A DNA stretch of 64,000 nt from Hyalangium ruber (GTDB lineage Bacteria; Myxococcota; Myxococcia; Myxococcales; Myxococcaceae). The notes beneath the pieces were generated by a model. The model ran no database searches. It saw only the letters and a list, made by a program, of their open reading frames with translations, and had not been told where the DNA came from. The position numbers were made by a program, and so were the translations under genes. Where the stretch lies: contig NZ_JAXIVS010000005.1 of NCBI RefSeq assembly GCF_034259325.1, positions 496,001 to 560,000 on the forward strand, given 5' to 3'. Positions 1 through 10,061 of the stretch are shown here, piece by piece. Position 1 is the stretch's first letter, and each line of letters begins with the position of its first letter.

Positions 1-212
1 TGCAGCCGCACCTGGGAGCGCGGCGTCAGTCGCGTGGCGACGGCGTGGGCGTAGGCGTAGCCCGCCAGCAGCGCCGCCTGGAAGAAGAGCATGCACGCCG
101 TCCACACCGCCGGCGTGCCGCCAAACCAGGGCAGCGCGAACTTCCCCACCAGCGGCTGGACTCCAAAGAGCAGGAAGGCGCTGGCGAAGAGGGTGAAGGC
201 GTAACGAACCAT
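1..212 (-). CDS. Spermidine synthase-like fused membrane protein (partial, N-terminus only)
   Basis: Only the first 70 or so codons lie in the window; the gene runs off the left edge. Reading from ATG at 212, the protein begins MVRYAFTLFASAFLLFGVQP and has two hydrophobic segments. The stretch WFGGTPAVWTACMLFFQ followed by AGYAYAH is the hallmark of the membrane half of fused MFS-like/spermidine synthase proteins, which carry an aminopropyltransferase-like domain further on (outside the window). The gene starts 12 bp after the stop of the upstream REC-histidine kinase, so it may be the last gene of that minus-strand run. Family assignment rests on this N-terminal motif; the catalytic half cannot be checked. 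Confidence 0.7.
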   Translation of the reverse strand, partial: MVRYAFTLFASAFLLFGVQPLVGKFALPWFGGTPAVWTACMLFFQAALLAGYAYAHAVATRLTPRSQVRL

Positions 213-224
213 GAGGGGGACAAG

Positions 225-1352
225 CTATCCCACACCCTGGGGCGGAGCGGGAGCCGCTTTGGGCAGGCGCAGCACGAAGCGCGCGCCGCCCCCGGGCGCA
301 TCCCCCACCACCAACGTGCCCCCGTGCTGAGTGACGATGGCATGCACGATGGAAAGCCCCAGCCCCGAGCCCTGCGCCTTCGTCGTGAAGAAGGGCTCGA
401 AGATGCGGTCGCGGATCTCCACCGGGATTCCCGGGCCCGAGTCGTCCAACGTCACCCACACGCCCTGCTCGTCCTCACCCGCGGCCAGGCGGACCTGACC
501 CTCGGACGGCGTGGCCTCCAGGGCGTTGAGCGCCAGGTTGATGAGCACCTGCCGCAGCCGCTCCTCCTCGCCAGGGACGCGGGAGGCGGGCACGGGCCCC
601 ACCAGTTCGAGCCGCACCCGGCGCACCTCGGCCTGACTGCCCAGCAGATCCACCACCCGGCGCAACAGCGGCTCCACCTCCACCGGCTGGGGGCGGAACT
701 CCCGGGGCCGCGCGAACTGGAGGAAGTCTTCCAGGATGTGATCCAGCCGACGGATCTCGTCGCGCACCAGGCTCAGCGGCTCCATCAGCGGGCCCTGCTG
801 GCTCTCTGGAAGCTTGCGCAGGCGCCGCTCCAGCACCGACAGCTGCAGCGCCGCGGCGTTGAGCGGGTTGCGAATCTCGTGGGACAGGCCCGCCGTCATC
901 GTCCCCACCGCCGCCAGCTTCTCCGTCATCTGGGCGCGGCGCGCCAGCTCGCGCTTGTCGGCGTGCAGCCGCACCTGCCGCATGGCCTGCTCCAGCGTGA
1001 GCAGCAGATCCTGGGGCGAGCACGGCTTCATGAGGTAGGCGCAGGCACCGGCGCGCACCGCCGCGACCGCCGTCTCCAACGTGGCGAAGCCGGTGAGCAG
1101 CACCACCTCCGACTCGGGCATCCCCGACTTCAGCTCGGCAGCCAGCGAGGTGCCCTCCCCGTCCGGCAGGCGCAGATCCACCAGCGCCACGTCGAAGCCC
1201 GCGTGGGCCCGCTCCCGGGCGGCGCGGCAACTGTCCGCCACGCTCACCTGGTAGCCCGCGTCGCTCAACAACTCCTGGAGGTTGTCGAGGAAGGAGGCCG
1301 CGTTGTCATCCACCACGAGGACACGCGGGAGGCGGGCATCCGGGCGGCTCAT
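225..1352 (-). CDS. Hybrid REC-histidine kinase
   Basis: A 375-residue soluble signalling protein with a receiver domain first and a kinase second. The receiver (about 8-125) has the acidic pair D15/D16, phospho-acceptor D59 in ALVDLRLPDG and K109 in YLMKP. The dimerisation/phosphotransfer helix has H158 in LSHEIRNPLNA. The ATPase domain has the N-box around N276, DSGPGIP at 304-310 and GSGLGLS at 328-334. There is no membrane segment, so input should come by phosphotransfer to the N-terminal receiver. Its start overlaps the stop of the dual-receiver gene by 4 bp (ATGA), implying translational coupling. A plausible order is globin kinase, dual receiver, then this REC-kinase; that flow is inference. 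Confidence 0.9.
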   Translation of the reverse strand: MSRPDARLPRVLVVDDNAASFLDNLQELLSDAGYQVSVADSCRAARERAHAGFDVALVDLRLPDGEGTSLAAELKSGMPESEVVLLTGFATLETAVAAVRAGACAYLMKPCSPQDLLLTLEQAMRQVRLHADKRELARRAQMTEKLAAVGTMTAGLSHEIRNPLNAAALQLSVLERRLRKLPESQQGPLMEPLSLVRDEIRRLDHILEDFLQFARPREFRPQPVEVEPLLRRVVDLLGSQAEVRRVRLELVGPVPASRVPGEEERLRQVLINLALNALEATPSEGQVRLAAGEDEQGVWVTLDDSGPGIPVEIRDRIFEPFFTTKAQGSGLGLSIVHAIVTQHGGTLVVGDAPGGGARFVLRLPKAAPAPPQGVG

Positions 1353-2059
1353 ACGCTGGCCAGCCGCGCGGCGTGAGCCTGCTCCAGCGCCTCCACGAGC
1401 GCCGCGGTGTCGAAGGGCTTGGAGAAGACGCGGTCGGTGGGCAACTCCGGGATCATCTCGGGGTAGGCGGTGATGACGAACACCGGCATGTCCGGGAAGC
1501 GGGCCTTGAGCCGACGCAGGGCCTCGCCATCGGGCCCGCCGGGCAGGCGCAGGTCCACCAGCGCGGCGAAGGGCTTCACCATGGAGAGCTGGTCGGCCTC
1601 CAGCACCGAGCGGGCCGTGGCGCAGGAGAAGCCCCGGCCGCGCAGCACCTCGGAGAGGTTGTCGCTCAGCGCTGGATCGTCCTCCACCAGCGCGATGAGC
1701 CCATCGCGGCGCGCCGTCGACAGCAGCCCCATCAGCGTCGGCACCGGCACGGGCTTGGGCAGCACGGCGAGCAGCCCCTCGCGCCGCGCCGCCTCCAGGT
1801 CGTTCTCCCCGGGGTAGGCGGTAACCACCAGCGCGGCGATGCCCGGATCCACCCGGCGGATGTGATGCACGGCCGCCGCCCCACTCATGCCCGGCATCTT
1901 CATGTCGGTGAGCAGCGCGTCGAAGCGGGTCGTCTTCGCCAGCGCCAGGGCATCGGCGCCATCCGTCACGACCGTCGCCGAGTCACCCGCGTCGCGCAGG
2001 ATCTCGGCGATGTTCTCCGCGAAGGCCTGGTTGTCATCGAGCAGCAAGTAGCGTCGCAT
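1349..2059 (-). CDS. Dual receiver-domain response regulator (REC-REC)
   Basis: A 236-residue protein made of two receiver domains and nothing else. REC1 has D8/D9, D52 (LLTDMKMPGM) and K102; REC2 has D127/D128, D169 (ALVDLRLPGG) and K214. No DNA-binding or enzymatic output domain is present, so it should act as a phosphate relay or sink. The start at MRRYLLLDDN is chosen because the receiver fold begins there; an open frame extends further upstream but overlaps the preceding kinase gene and looks non-coding. It lies 10 bp after the globin-coupled kinase and overlaps the next REC-kinase by 4 bp, so all three are probably one operon. Confidence 0.88.
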   Translation of the reverse strand: MRRYLLLDDNQAFAENIAEILRDAGDSATVVTDGADALALAKTTRFDALLTDMKMPGMSGAAAVHHIRRVDPGIAALVVTAYPGENDLEAARREGLLAVLPKPVPVPTLMGLLSTARRDGLIALVEDDPALSDNLSEVLRGRGFSCATARSVLEADQLSMVKPFAALVDLRLPGGPDGEALRRLKARFPDMPVFVITAYPEMIPELPTDRVFSKPFDTAALVEALEQAHAARLASV

Positions 2060-2069
2060 AACGGTGGAT

Positions 2070-3224
2070 CTAGGAGTGGAGCGGCAGTCGGAGGAGAAAA
2101 CGTGCGCCGGCGCTGGTCTGGGGCCGGGGGACATAGGCGATGGAGCCGCCGTGGCGCTCCAGGATACGCTTGACGAGCGGCAATCCCAGACCGATGCCAC
2201 GGGCCTTGGTGGTCATCAGCGGCTCGAAGAGACGTCGACGGATGGTGTCACTCACACCCGGCCCCGAGTCCTCGAGGATCAGCTCCACCGCGTCCGGCAG
2301 GGCACGGGCCGTCAGCTCCACCGATCCCGCCTCCCCCACTGCCTGGATGGCGTTCTCCACGAGGTTGACGAAGACCTGCCGCAACTGGTTGGCGTCTCCT
2401 TGCACCAAGGGGAGCTCGGACAATCCCCGCTCGCTCAAGCTCACCCCGGGCGGTCGCTGGAGCGTCATGGTGGCGCTGAGCCAGACGTCCGCCAGCCGCA
2501 CCGGCTCCGACTTCAGTGGCCGATCGCGGATCATGTCCAACAGGTCCGAGACGATGCGGTTGGCGATGGTCACCTGCTCGCCGATGCGCTCCAGGTGCTT
2601 GGCCGTGCGCTCGTCCCCGGGCTGCAGGCGCCCCTTGAGGATGAAGAGCGAGGTTTCGATGACGCCCAGCGGGTTTCGCAGCTCGTGGCCGATGGAGCCC
2701 ACCAGCTGGCCGAAGGTGGACAGGCGCTCGTTGCGCGCCTGCTGGGCCAGCAGATCCTCGCGATAGGTGTGGAGCATGATGGCCAGCTCCAGATCGAGGA
2801 TCTTCCCCAGGGCCCGCCGTACCGCGTTCAGCTCCGCGGGGCGCTCGCGGTAGTGGCTGTCGATGATGGCGTTGAACTCCTGCCGCAACACGTTCATCGC
2901 GCCGAACATGTAGTGCTGGGGCAGCGCGATGCGCACGTGAATGCGGCCGATGCGGCAGCGAAGCTCATAGTAGGCCTCGTCCCAGGGGCCGCGCAGCAGT
3001 TGGTCCATCCACACCTGCAAGGTGCCCTTGAGGTGGCCCACCTGGCTCTCGCCACCCTCCAGCGCCTTGCGGGCACCCTCATGCTCGAGGATGCGCGCAT
3101 AGAACACCTCGGCGATGCGCGCGAAGTGCTCGCGCGTCACCGAGTGCAGGGCGAGCAGCGCCTGCGTGTCCTCGGGGCTGAAGCCCACATAGCGTTTGAG
3201 CTCCTCGAACAATGTCTCTGCCAT
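2070..3224 (-). CDS. Globin-coupled sensor histidine kinase
   Basis: 384 residues, cytoplasmic. Residues about 5-155 match a protoglobin/globin-coupled sensor domain: all-helical, ending in the F-helix motif [12 protein letters not shown] with the expected proximal haem ligand H96, followed by the family-typical [11 protein letters not shown]. The kinase core follows: H180 in [12 protein letters not shown], an N-box ([10 protein letters not shown]), DSGPGV and a G2 box (GIGLGLPLV). The family senses O2 or other gases through bound haem. The gene is followed closely by the dual-receiver and REC-kinase genes, so gas sensing probably feeds that relay. Haem binding is inferred from the motif. Confidence 0.88.
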   Translation of the reverse strand: MAETLFEELKRYVGFSPEDTQALLALHSVTREHFARIAEVFYARILEHEGARKALEGGESQVGHLKGTLQVWMDQLLRGPWDEAYYELRCRIGRIHVRIALPQHYMFGAMNVLRQEFNAIIDSHYRERPAELNAVRRALGKILDLELAIMLHTYREDLLAQQARNERLSTFGQLVGSIGHELRNPLGVIETSLFILKGRLQPGDERTAKHLERIGEQVTIANRIVSDLLDMIRDRPLKSEPVRLADVWLSATMTLQRPPGVSLSERGLSELPLVQGDANQLRQVFVNLVENAIQAVGEAGSVELTARALPDAVELILEDSGPGVSDTIRRRLFEPLMTTKARGIGLGLPLVKRILERHGGSIAYVPRPQTSAGARFLLRLPLHS

Positions 3225-3297
3225 GCAGGGGTGAGCCTAACGCCAGCCGCGCTCCGGGAAAGGGCTTTTGCCCAGGGACGTGTTGCTCGCCCGAACT

Positions 3298-4131
3298 TCA
3301 GCCCGCCACGGGCGACAGGCGCCAAGGGAGCTGGTCCACCCGGCACCCCAGCTGCCGGGCCAGCTCCATGAGGATGAGCTCCCGATGCACGCGCAGTTCC
3401 AGCCGGGTGCGTTGCTGGTGCTTGAGAAAGTGCAGGCCGTGAACCACCTCCAGCATGCTGGCCTCGGCCGAGGAGAGCGCCAGCAGCGCCGAGCCCAGCG
3501 CCTCCTCCGCGGTGGGCAGGAGCTGGTGCTCCACGGCGTCCAGGCGGCGCTCCACGGTGTCCAACCGCGCCAGCATCCGCTCGACCTCCGAGTTCAGGGG
3601 ACCTGAGCGCCCCGTGCGAGCGAAGACGAGCCCGACCAGCGCCTCGGGCTCCAGCTTCCCGTCCGGAGACCAGGGCGGCGGCAGCTCGCCCTCCAGGAGG
3701 GCAAGCTCCGGATCCATCCGTCCCAGTTCCACGAGGAGTTCCGCGCGGGCGTCGACCAGCGCCTCGATCTCCTGTTCGGCCGCGAGTGACTCCGCCTCCA
3801 GTTGCACGCGCTCATGCGAGTAGATGATGTCCGAAGGAGTCTGAGCGGTGATGGCCAGGAGCGTCTCCAAGAAGTTGCGCACGCCCTCCTCGAGCCCACG
3901 CGCCTCGCGGTTGAAGCGCAGCCACAGTTGAATGCGCGGCTCCTCTCGGCCAGGCGCTTCGAGGAAGCGCGGCAGGCTGATGCTTCGCGCTTGGGGCTGG
4001 GCGGGAGGCGCGGGGCGCGGACGCGAGGGCTGGACCACGAGCGGCGAGCCCGGCTCCACACCCGCCGCCGGGCTGAGGGGGGCGAGCAGCAGCGTGGAGA
4101 GGAAGGTCAGCGCGGCACTGCGAGAAAACAT
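3298..4131 (-). CDS. Secreted protein, function unknown
   Basis: About 277 residues from MFSRSAAL, with an N-terminal signal peptide (hydrophobic ALTFLSTLLLAPLSPAAG), a proline-rich linker and then a mostly charged helical body with likely coiled coil around the LAAEQEIEALVDARAELL region. The C-terminus, with long amphipathic helices, faintly recalls the helical hairpins of outer-membrane efflux proteins, but the length and absence of strands do not fit TolC. I do not recognise a family. An alternative in-frame ATG lies at 4146; the inner start is preferred for a GGAG about 5 nt upstream. It is monocistronic in appearance. Confidence 0.7.
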   Translation of the reverse strand: MFSRSAALTFLSTLLLAPLSPAAGVEPGSPLVVQPSRPRPAPPAQPQARSISLPRFLEAPGREEPRIQLWLRFNREARGLEEGVRNFLETLLAITAQTPSDIIYSHERVQLEAESLAAEQEIEALVDARAELLVELGRMDPELALLEGELPPPWSPDGKLEPEALVGLVFARTGRSGPLNSEVERMLARLDTVERRLDAVEHQLLPTAEEALGSALLALSSAEASMLEVVHGLHFLKHQQRTRLELRVHRELILMELARQLGCRVDQLPWRLSPVAG

Positions 4132-4291
4132 GAGGGCTCCATCCACCGGGGGCAGGCCCTCCGGTACACCGGCTCACAGCAAGCCCCGCGCCACCGCCAG
4201 CAGCCCAGAACCCCTCCTCGACAGGGCGCAAGATTTGCGGGCGTGTCAGGTACAGCCGCAGCCCCTGCGCGTGGCGCGCAGCGCAGCGAGG

Positions 4292-4786
4292 TCACTTCGC
4301 GCGCTCTGCCTGCAGCGCCGCCTTCTCGTCAACGAGCTCACCAACCTTGACCACCTCGTATTGAGGAAGAGTGTCGGGGAGCGGTGGCGTCTCGCCGTAC
4401 CGCCCCTCGAGCCAGAGCGCACAGCGCCTCGCGTCCCGGCCGCACTTCTGCGCGATTCGCTCGCTCAGCGGAACGCCCAGTGCCAGGTCCGTCACCCGCA
4501 GCTCGACGTCTCCGACACGCGAGCGCTTGAAGCCGTGGCCCACCTCTCCAAGCTCGATGACGACAGGCAGCCGAAGACGCTTCCCCCGGTTGGCCTCGAG
4601 CCATGCCCTGAGGCCTTCTGTGTCAGTGACCATCGGCCCCGGCTCGAATTCATAGACCGGCTCTGGATCGCCCTTGCGCATGGGGCGCTGTCCTTCGGCG
4701 GTCGCGTCGTCATTTCCCATCGCTGCGTCTCCCTTGGGTGTCGCGCAACCGCAGAGCAGCAAGACGAGCACGGCGGATCGGGTCAT
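4292..4786 (-). CDS. Small lipoprotein, function unknown
   Basis: 164 residues beginning [20 protein letters not shown]: a classic lipoprotein signal peptide with the lipid-modified Cys in LCGC. The mature part is soluble and has no domain I recognise; it contains an EANRGKRLRLPVVIELGEV segment that looks like a small beta-rich domain. The start overlaps the stop of the upstream Ser/Thr kinase by 4 bp (ATGA), so the two are translationally coupled and the lipoprotein may be a partner or a reporter of envelope state for the kinase. The longer open frame upstream of this ATG lies inside the kinase gene and is rejected. Confidence 0.75.
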   Translation of the reverse strand: MTRSAVLVLLLCGCATPKGDAAMGNDDATAEGQRPMRKGDPEPVYEFEPGPMVTDTEGLRAWLEANRGKRLRLPVVIELGEVGHGFKRSRVGDVELRVTDLALGVPLSERIAQKCGRDARRCALWLEGRYGETPPLPDTLPQYEVVKVGELVDEKAALQAERAK

Positions 4787-7700
4787 GGACTGCCTCCGAT
4801 CCGCGCCGCCAACCACTGTGACACCTCCGCCACCTTGGAAGCGTGGCCACGGCGGCGCCATTCCTCGCGTGCGTGGGTGGCCAGCTCGAGGGCGCGGGGG
4901 CGATCCTGGCTCGACTCCCAGAGTGCCTGAGCCAGCGCGAACCGGACCTCCGTGCCCGCCTGCTCGGGCGCAAGCTTCAAGGCCCGCTCGAGCAATGGCA
5001 CGGCGTCCGCGGGCCTGCCGCGCGCCAGCTGGAGCCACGCCAGGCCCGTAAGCGGTTCCACCAGCCCGGGGTGCTCTTGGGGCTGCTGTTGCAGGGCCAA
5101 CGCGCGCTCCAACTGGCGTTGTGCCTCGTCATACCGCCCCAGCCCCGTAAGGGCCCGGCCCAGCAGGGTGCGCGGGATGGAGAGCACCGGGTGTTGGGGC
5201 CCCAGCGCCTTCTCCAGCACCACCAGCGCGCGCTCCAGCTGGGCCCTGGCCTCTTCATACCGGCCCAGGTCCGCGAGCACGCCCCCCAGGTTGATGAGCA
5301 TGATCGCCGCATCCGGGTGCTCGGAACCGAAGGTCTTCTCCTGGAGCGTCAGCGCACGCTCGAACCGCAGCCTCGCCTCTTCATACCGGCCCATGCCTGC
5401 CAATGCGATGCCCAGGCTGACGAGCGCCTTGGAGACGTCGGGGTGCTCGGGTCCCAGCGCCTTCTCCAAGAAGGTCAGGCAGCGCTCATGCTGGACCTGG
5501 GCCTCCGCGTACGCTCCCAGGTCCAGGAGCACATTCCCCAGATGCTGGCGCAGAACCACCGTCTGGAGATGATCGGGGCCCAGTGCCTCCTCCATGAGGT
5601 TCAGGGCCCGTTCGTCCTGGACCCGGGCTTCCTCGTACTGGCCCAGCTCCTTGTACACGATGCTCAGGGTGGCCAGCGCGTGGGCCACCGTCACGTGCGT
5701 GGGCCCCACCGTGTCCTGCTGAATGACCAGGGAGCGCTCGAGCCTCTCCTTCGCCTCCGCGTACCGGCCCATCCGCCGGAGCATGTTGCCCAGATCCATG
5801 AGCGCCAGGGCCACCTGGAGGTGGCTCTTTCCAAAGAGCTTCTCTCGAAGGGACAGGACGCGCTCGTAGTGTTCGAGCGCCTGCTTGAACTGGCCCAAGT
5901 TCTCGAGCAACCGGCCGCGCACCTGGAGCGAGCTGGCGCGGGTCGCCTCGTCTCCCGCCAGCTCCACCACGGTCTCCACCATGGGTCCCAGCAGCTCGGC
6001 GTCCTTGGGACGTGCCTGGCGAACGCCCACCAGCAGCAGCCGGAGGTTCCATGCCTGCGCCGCCAGCACCGCATCCCTGCCCCGAGCCGCTTCGGAGATG
6101 GCTTGCGACACCGTGTTCTCGCTGGCTTTGTAGTCGCCCGCGCCATCTTGCAGCTGGGCTCTGAGCAGCAGCAGCCGCGCGTGCAGAGGCGCGTGGCCCA
6201 CCGGCTCCACCTTGGGAAGTAGCTGCTCGCTCAGTGCCACCCCCTCCTTGTATTTGCCAGCCGCGAGCAGCACCGCCAGCGGCTCTACCTGGGCCTGCAG
6301 TGCCTCGACCCTTGCGCGCACCTGGGGATCCTCGGGAGGCGGCACCGCTGCCGTGAGCGCCTGGGCATCCGCGCAGTACTCCAGCGGCGGCAGCGCCTGC
6401 GCCACCGGCACCGCCTTATCCACCAGCTCTGGATCCGGTCCACGCCCCATCAGCTCGGTGAGGGCTTGGAGCTGGCTGCGCCGCCGCTCCAGGCAGGCCT
6501 CCCGCAACAGCCCCAGGCTCTGTCCCTGCGGTGCCGCCACCGCGTGCGCGGCCGCCACCTGGCACACCTCCACCCGCTGCTTCACCCAGGCCTGGGCGTA
6601 TCCATCCAGCAGCCGCTCCACGCGCTGCGCCGTGTCCTTCGCATACGGCAGCCCCGTGGCCTCCATCGCCCGGGTGACACGGAGCTTCACGGGCGCGTCC
6701 CATACACCTTCCAGGCGGCGCTCCAGGCTCTCGCAGCCGGGGCCCTGCCGTCCCCAGGTCCAGACCGCCACCCCCGCGCACAGCGCCACGGCCGCCGCCA
6801 GTCCCCCCATCCGCAGCCAGGTGCGGCGCCGCAGCTCGGGATCGTCTTCCAGCTGCCGCAACACCTGCTCCAAGGAGCCGGGCCGCTGCAGCGGATCGGA
6901 GTGCAGTCCCTGCAACACCGCGCGAGAGACCCAGGCGGGCACCTGCGAGTCCGAGGGGGGAACCGGCGACCGGCCCTCCTTGAAGAGGAGGATCGAGGCC
7001 ATCGAGTCCATGGGAAAGGGGACTCGCCCATAGAGCGCCTCGTAGAGCGAGGCGCAGAAGGCATACACATCACTGCGCACGTTCGCTGTCTGGCCTTGGA
7101 GCAACTCTGGAGCCATGTACGCGGGCGTCCCCAGCACGGCGCCCGGCAAAGTGAGCGACGCCTCCAGGGCCGAGGCGGAGAGAGCGGTGACGGGCTGCGA
7201 GGCGTCGCTCGGCTCGGCTCCGGCCCGTGCCAGGCCAAAGTCCGTGACGCGCACCCTGCCGTCCTCACCGACCAGGATATTGTCGGGCTTGAAGTCGCGG
7301 TGGATGAGGCCCGCGGCATGCGCGGCCACCAGCCCGCGCCCCGCGTCCAGATAGGCTTTGACGACCTCCCGCCAGGGCCGCGGCGGGGTGTGCTGGCACC
7401 AGCTCCGAAGCGTCTGTCCCTTGACGTACTCCATGGCGATGAAGACGGAGCCATCCTCCAAGGTCCCCGCGTCATAGACAGCCACCACGTGGGGGTGGTT
7501 GAGGCGGGCCATGCTCTGCGCCTCCCGCACCATGCGGACCTGGGCCAACCCATCGCCGCCGCGACTGGCCTCGCGCGAATGCACCCGCTTCAGCGCCACG
7601 CGCCGATCCAGCCGTGCGTCATAGGCGGCCAGCACCACGCCCATGCCGCCCTGCCCCAAGACGTCCAACACGGTGTAGCGGCCCGCCAGGGCCTGCCCGG

Positions 7701-7851
7701 GAGCAAAGCGAGAGCCCTCCGCCCAGGAGGCAGAGAGCGGGGGCGAGGCGGGGGGCGCGCCCGCGGCAGGGGCAGGGCTTGCCCGCGGGCTGATGACAGT
7801 GCTGGCTTCCCCGAGGGCCGACGTGCTCTCTTCCTGCTTGGGCTCACTCAT
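4783..7851 (-). CDS. Membrane Ser/Thr protein kinase with C-terminal TPR array
   Basis: 1022 residues. An Ala/Pro-rich N-terminus precedes a complete Hanks-type kinase domain (about 55-330): glycine loop LGQGGMGVV, catalytic HRDFKPDN around residue 184, DFGLA and a GTPAYMAPE activation segment. One transmembrane helix follows at about 345-365 ([15 protein letters not shown]). The remainder contains many TPRs, most clearly about 530-960, with near-identical 42-residue units carrying motifs such as GRYEEAR and ALGPEHP; that spacing is typical of kinesin-light-chain-type TPRs. The topology puts the TPRs on the far side of the membrane from the kinase, as in many myxobacterial kinases. A lipoprotein gene is coupled at its 3' end. 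Confidence 0.93.
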   Translation of the reverse strand: MSEPKQEESTSALGEASTVISPRASPAPAAGAPPASPPLSASWAEGSRFAPGQALAGRYTVLDVLGQGGMGVVLAAYDARLDRRVALKRVHSREASRGGDGLAQVRMVREAQSMARLNHPHVVAVYDAGTLEDGSVFIAMEYVKGQTLRSWCQHTPPRPWREVVKAYLDAGRGLVAAHAAGLIHRDFKPDNILVGEDGRVRVTDFGLARAGAEPSDASQPVTALSASALEASLTLPGAVLGTPAYMAPELLQGQTANVRSDVYAFCASLYEALYGRVPFPMDSMASILLFKEGRSPVPPSDSQVPAWVSRAVLQGLHSDPLQRPGSLEQVLRQLEDDPELRRRTWLRMGGLAAAVALCAGVAVWTWGRQGPGCESLERRLEGVWDAPVKLRVTRAMEATGLPYAKDTAQRVERLLDGYAQAWVKQRVEVCQVAAAHAVAAPQGQSLGLLREACLERRRSQLQALTELMGRGPDPELVDKAVPVAQALPPLEYCADAQALTAAVPPPEDPQVRARVEALQAQVEPLAVLLAAGKYKEGVALSEQLLPKVEPVGHAPLHARLLLLRAQLQDGAGDYKASENTVSQAISEAARGRDAVLAAQAWNLRLLLVGVRQARPKDAELLGPMVETVVELAGDEATRASSLQVRGRLLENLGQFKQALEHYERVLSLREKLFGKSHLQVALALMDLGNMLRRMGRYAEAKERLERSLVIQQDTVGPTHVTVAHALATLSIVYKELGQYEEARVQDERALNLMEEALGPDHLQTVVLRQHLGNVLLDLGAYAEAQVQHERCLTFLEKALGPEHPDVSKALVSLGIALAGMGRYEEARLRFERALTLQEKTFGSEHPDAAIMLINLGGVLADLGRYEEARAQLERALVVLEKALGPQHPVLSIPRTLLGRALTGLGRYDEAQRQLERALALQQQPQEHPGLVEPLTGLAWLQLARGRPADAVPLLERALKLAPEQAGTEVRFALAQALWESSQDRPRALELATHAREEWRRRGHASKVAEVSQWLAARIGGSP

Positions 7852-7937
7852 CCGCGCGGCTCCTCACGTGATCCGCGAATGGGGCGCAGCCCATCCACAA
7901 CTCCGCGTGCCAGTCCATGCAACCAAGAGCGCACTAG

Positions 7938-9359
7938 ATGGGATGCCGGGAGCGATGGCAACAAGGGGGCGGAAAGCCGCCGCGGAGCGTGGGCATACGT
8001 GCCCTGGGCGTCCTGCTGGTGTTGCTGATGACCACCCCGCTCGTGGCCGCCGAGCGGGTGAAGACGGTGCTCCCCGGGGAGGAACCGCGGCACACGGCCC
8101 TGGCCGCCAGCGCGTCCACTCCGGACAGCCGGATGGGCCTCCGCGAGCCTGAGCTCTGGGCGCGCTACCGCTGGGGAGTGATCGCGGTGCTGGCGGCAGG
8201 TGTGCTCCAGGCGGCGCTCATCGTCGTGCTGTTGATGGAGCGGCGGCGGCGCATGGGCGCCCAGCGGCTGAACCTGGCCGTGCTGGACTCGCTCCCGGGC
8301 GCGGTGGCCATCCTGGACGCGAGCGGAGCCGTGCTACGCGCCAGCGCCCCCTCGGCCCAGCGTGAGGGGCTGGGCGCGCTGTCCACCCAGCGGCTCCTCT
8401 TCCCGGGCCGCTCCTACCTGCAGGCACTCCAGAAGCTCGCGCACGCGGGGGAGCAGGAGACAGCGGAGGTGGCCACGCTGCTGGAGGACATCCTCTCGGG
8501 CCGGGTGGATGAGGGCATGGTGGAGTTCCGAGGTCCCCGGGCGGACACCTGGTTCGAGCTGCGCGCCCGGCGGCTGGAGTTGCCGGGCGGCGGCGCGGTG
8601 GTCACGGTGGTGGACGCAACGCCGCGCAGGCGCGCCGAGTTGGAGGCCCGCCGGGCCCGGGACGAGCGAGCCCACCTGGAGAGGGTGGCCGCGGTGGGCG
8701 AGCTGGGGGCCTCCATCGCCCATGAGCTGAACCAGCCCCTCTCAGCCATTGTCACCAACGCCGAGACGGCACAGCGGCTGCTCCAGCGTACGCCGGCCGA
8801 CCACCCCCTGCTGCGCGAGCTGCTTCAGGACCTCATCGCCGATGGCACGCGAGCGGGAGAGATCATCCGCCGCACACGGGCGCTGCTCAAGAAGGACGAG
8901 GTGCCCTTTGCCTCCCTGGACCTCAACGCGCTGGTACGGCAGGTGGCCCAGATGGTCGGCAACGATGTGCAGCTCCGGGGCGCCACCCTCACGCTGCGCC
9001 TGGGGGACGGCCCCCTGTCCGTGCGGGGCGATGGAGTTCAGCTGCAGCAGGTGCTGCTCAACCTGATCATCAACGCGCTGGATGCGGTGAGCTCGTGCGA
9101 GCCCGAGGAGCGGCAGGTGCGGGTGCGCACCCAGCGAATGGAGGGACGCGTGGAGCTGGTGGTGGAGGACACGGGCGTGGGCTTGAGCCCGGAGGTGCAA
9201 GCGCGCCTCTTCGAGCCATTCTTCACCACCAAGCCGGCGGGACTCGGCATGGGCCTGTCTATCAGCCGTTCCATCCTCGAGCTGCATCAGGGCCGGCTTC
9301 AGGCGGAGCCTCGGCCAGGTCGCGGCACCCTGTTCCGGTGTTCACTGCCCGCGGCCTGA
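7938..9359 (+). CDS. Membrane histidine kinase, FixL/DctB-like
   Basis: 473 residues. A hydrophobic leader (about 22-38, ending PLVAAE) and a transmembrane helix (79-100) enclose only about 40 periplasmic residues. A PAS-like region (about 110-230) leads into the kinase: H262 in IAHELNQPLSA, an N-box (NLIINALDAV), DTGVGLS and GLGMGLS. The HELNQPL form is typical of the FixL/TtrS/DctB subgroup. The segment ELWARYRWGVIAVLAAGVLQ resembles the membrane anchor of kinases that normally carry a large periplasmic substrate-binding domain, here apparently missing. A GTG at 7989 is an alternative start. The FixJ-like regulator 84 bp downstream is the likely partner. Confidence 0.88.
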   Translation: MGCRERWQQGGGKPPRSVGIRALGVLLVLLMTTPLVAAERVKTVLPGEEPRHTALAASASTPDSRMGLREPELWARYRWGVIAVLAAGVLQAALIVVLLMERRRRMGAQRLNLAVLDSLPGAVAILDASGAVLRASAPSAQREGLGALSTQRLLFPGRSYLQALQKLAHAGEQETAEVATLLEDILSGRVDEGMVEFRGPRADTWFELRARRLELPGGGAVVTVVDATPRRRAELEARRARDERAHLERVAAVGELGASIAHELNQPLSAIVTNAETAQRLLQRTPADHPLLRELLQDLIADGTRAGEIIRRTRALLKKDEVPFASLDLNALVRQVAQMVGNDVQLRGATLTLRLGDGPLSVRGDGVQLQQVLLNLIINALDAVSSCEPEERQVRVRTQRMEGRVELVVEDTGVGLSPEVQARLFEPFFTTKPAGLGMGLSISRSILELHQGRLQAEPRPGRGTLFRCSLPAA

Positions 9360-9443
9360 AGAGGGCCTTTCTGTGCCTGTCGCCCTCGCCCTGGGTGCGC
9401 ACCCACACCTCCTGCCTGAGCGCGCCTTGCTAGACTGGCCCCC

Positions 9444-10061
9444 ATGAATCAGGAGCGCCCGGTAGTGCTCGTCGTGGACGACGACCCTTCAGTCCTACGC
9501 AGCCTGGAGCGCTTGCTTCAAGTCGAGGGGTATGCGGTGGAGACCTTCTCCCATCCGCGACAGTTGCTGGAGCGGAGCCCGGCGCAGGGGCCTCGGTGTG
9601 TGGTGATGGACCTGCGCATGCCGGAGCTCAACGGCCTGGAGTTGCAGGAGGAGCTGCGACGCGCGGGATGGAGCCACCCCATCGTCTTCATCAGCGGACA
9701 TGGGGACGTGCCAGCGGCGGTCAAGGCGATGAAAGCGGGGGCGGTGGACTTCCTGCCCAAGCCGTTCAGCGCGGCGGACCTGCTGGGTGCGGTGGAGCGG
9801 GCCCTGGCCCAGGACAGGCAGGCCCTGGCGAAGCAAGGGGAGCGTGAGGCGCTGCGGGCCCGCTTCTCCGTGCTGTCGCCCCGGGAGTGGCAGGTCTGCC
9901 AGTTGGTGGCCCAGGGGCGGCTCAACAAGCAGATCGCCGCCGAGCTGGGCACGGCCGAGCAGACCGTGCGCCTGCAGCGCAGCCGCGCCATGGAGAAGCT
10001 GGCCGTGGAGTCGGTGGCGGAGCTGGTGCAGCTGATGGAAAAGCTGGAGCCCTCTGTGTAA
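9444..10061 (+). CDS. FixJ/NarL-type response regulator
   Basis: 205 residues. The N-terminal receiver has D12-D14, phospho-acceptor D56 (VVMDLRMPELNG) and K106 (FLPKPF); the FLPKPF form with a Q-linker is typical of FixJ. The C-terminal LuxR-type helix-turn-helix (about 143-200) contains LSPREWQVCQLVAQGRLNKQ. It follows the FixL/DctB-like kinase in the same direction, so the pair should be a cognate transcription-controlling two-component system. A pair of direct repeats immediately downstream could be one of its binding sites. The targets are not shown by the sequence. Confidence 0.92.
   Translation: MNQERPVVLVVDDDPSVLRSLERLLQVEGYAVETFSHPRQLLERSPAQGPRCVVMDLRMPELNGLELQEELRRAGWSHPIVFISGHGDVPAAVKAMKAGAVDFLPKPFSAADLLGAVERALAQDRQALAKQGEREALRARFSVLSPREWQVCQLVAQGRLNKQIAAELGTAEQTVRLQRSRAMEKLAVESVAELVQLMEKLEPSV

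Noticed and set aside
45-1376. Long plus-strand frame (443 codons) opposite the REC-kinase
   Set aside because: Arg/His/Gln-rich composition with no domain; it is the antisense of a clear kinase gene in GC-rich DNA.
5100-6000. Repeated similar segments at a 126-bp period that could look like a DNA repeat array
   Set aside because: They are the codons of the 42-residue TPR units of the Ser/Thr kinase, not an independent repeat or CRISPR array.
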